A stretch of 5,016 bases of DNA from Betaproteobacteria bacterium (lineage in GTDB: Bacteria > Pseudomonadota > Gammaproteobacteria > Burkholderiales > Casimicrobiaceae), in assembly GCA_005888955.1 (NCBI GenBank), contig VBCS01000191.1, positions 1-5,016 on the forward strand, in the 5' to 3' direction. Of the stretch, positions 4,719 through 5,016 are shown in pieces. The translations under genes and the position numbers were made by a program. Numbering within the stretch: the stretch's first letter is position 1; each line of letters opens with the position of its first letter. The notes beneath the pieces were generated by a model. It ran no database searches, had not been told where the DNA came from, and saw only the letters and a program-made list of their open reading frames with translations.

Positions 4719-4976
4719 TTAGGAAGCGTCACTGTCGCGGTGAACGGACAGGGTGGAGTGCTCCATCAACCAATAGACCAGAAGCGTCCAGACACCGCCG
4801 TCAAGGGTAAAGAGCACCCACCAATTCGGTCCGATGTTCAGGGCGGCGCGCTTGCGGCGAATAGCGGCTTGGTACACGAAGTATGCGGCGGCGACGATTG
4901 CAATTGCCCGAATGACCCAAAACAATGCATTCCAGGCGGTGCCAAAACCGGCACCGAAAAATGGCGGCTGGTCCAT
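4719..4976 (-). CDS. Small two-helix membrane protein, unknown function
   Basis: An 85-aa protein that I do not recognise. Two hydrophobic stretches at about residues 14-36 and 48-70 predict two inner-membrane helices. They are separated by a short basic loop (IRRKR, about residues 39-43), which by the positive-inside rule should face the cytoplasm. The C-terminal tail is polar (STLSVHRDSDAS). The ATG at 4976 is preceded by AGGGAG on the minus strand with 10 bases between, a usable ribosome binding site. The stop is TAA. Only 42 bases separate it from the next gene downstream, so the two are probably co-transcribed. The upstream region lies outside the window, so its promoter cannot be seen. 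That it is a real gene is likely; its function is unknown. Confidence 0.75.
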   Translation of the reverse strand: MDQPPFFGAGFGTAWNALFWVIRAIAIVAAAYFVYQAAIRRKRAALNIGPNWWVLFTLDGGVWTLLVYWLMEHSTLSVHRDSDAS

Positions 4977-5016
4977 GGTGTGGCTGCTCCCTGCTTGACG
5001 CGAGTGTGCTCAGGTC

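Noticed and set aside
1..5016. Integron cassette array suggested by small co-directional orphan genes, GNATs and palindromes in gaps
   Set aside because: No gap shows paired RYYYAAC and GTTRRRY core sites. Many gaps are 23-42 bases or overlaps, too short for an attC site. No integrase gene is present.

Overview
The window is a GC-rich (about 60 %) piece of bacterial chromosome or metagenomic contig. All genes I can support lie on the minus strand, so it reads from position 5016 down to 1. The GC-rich third codon positions, the mix of ATG, GTG and TTG starts, and the protein families suggest a proteobacterium, perhaps a gammaproteobacterium. That placement is inference; there is no rRNA or marker gene here.

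Layout in the direction of transcription: an 85-aa two-helix membrane protein (4976-4719); an 88-aa soluble protein of unknown function (4676-4410); a LysE/RhtB-family exporter (4381-3746); a probable secreted helical protein (about 3675-3199); a RimJ/RimL-type GNAT acetyltransferase (3168-2641); a sigma70-like promoter (2568-2596); a membrane-protein gene split into two overlapping frames (2538-2365 and 2368-2042); a second GNAT acetyltransferase (2054-1587); a 143-base gap with a hairpin and a second promoter candidate (1475-1503); a 91-aa single-helix protein (1443-1168); a 135-aa membrane protein (1139-732); a membrane-protein gene broken by a 5-bp tandem duplication (708-317); a gap with a long imperfect palindrome (243-293); a 52-aa membrane protein (221-63); and the first codons of another gene running off the left edge (29-1).

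Most genes are separated by 23-42 bases or overlap, which suggests two or three polycistronic units. They do not form a recognisable pathway: two acetyltransferases of different subfamilies, one exporter and a series of small membrane proteins of unknown function. The layout is typical of an accessory region. It resembles an integron cassette array at first sight, but I find no attC core sites and many gaps are too short to hold one.

The best observations are two damaged reading frames. In one (2042-2538), a membrane-protein family member seems to have lost about 20 codons. The deletion left two frames joined by an ATGA stop/start overlap, so both halves could still be made. In the other (317-708), removing one copy of a CTGCG/CTGCG tandem repeat restores a continuous 128-aa frame.
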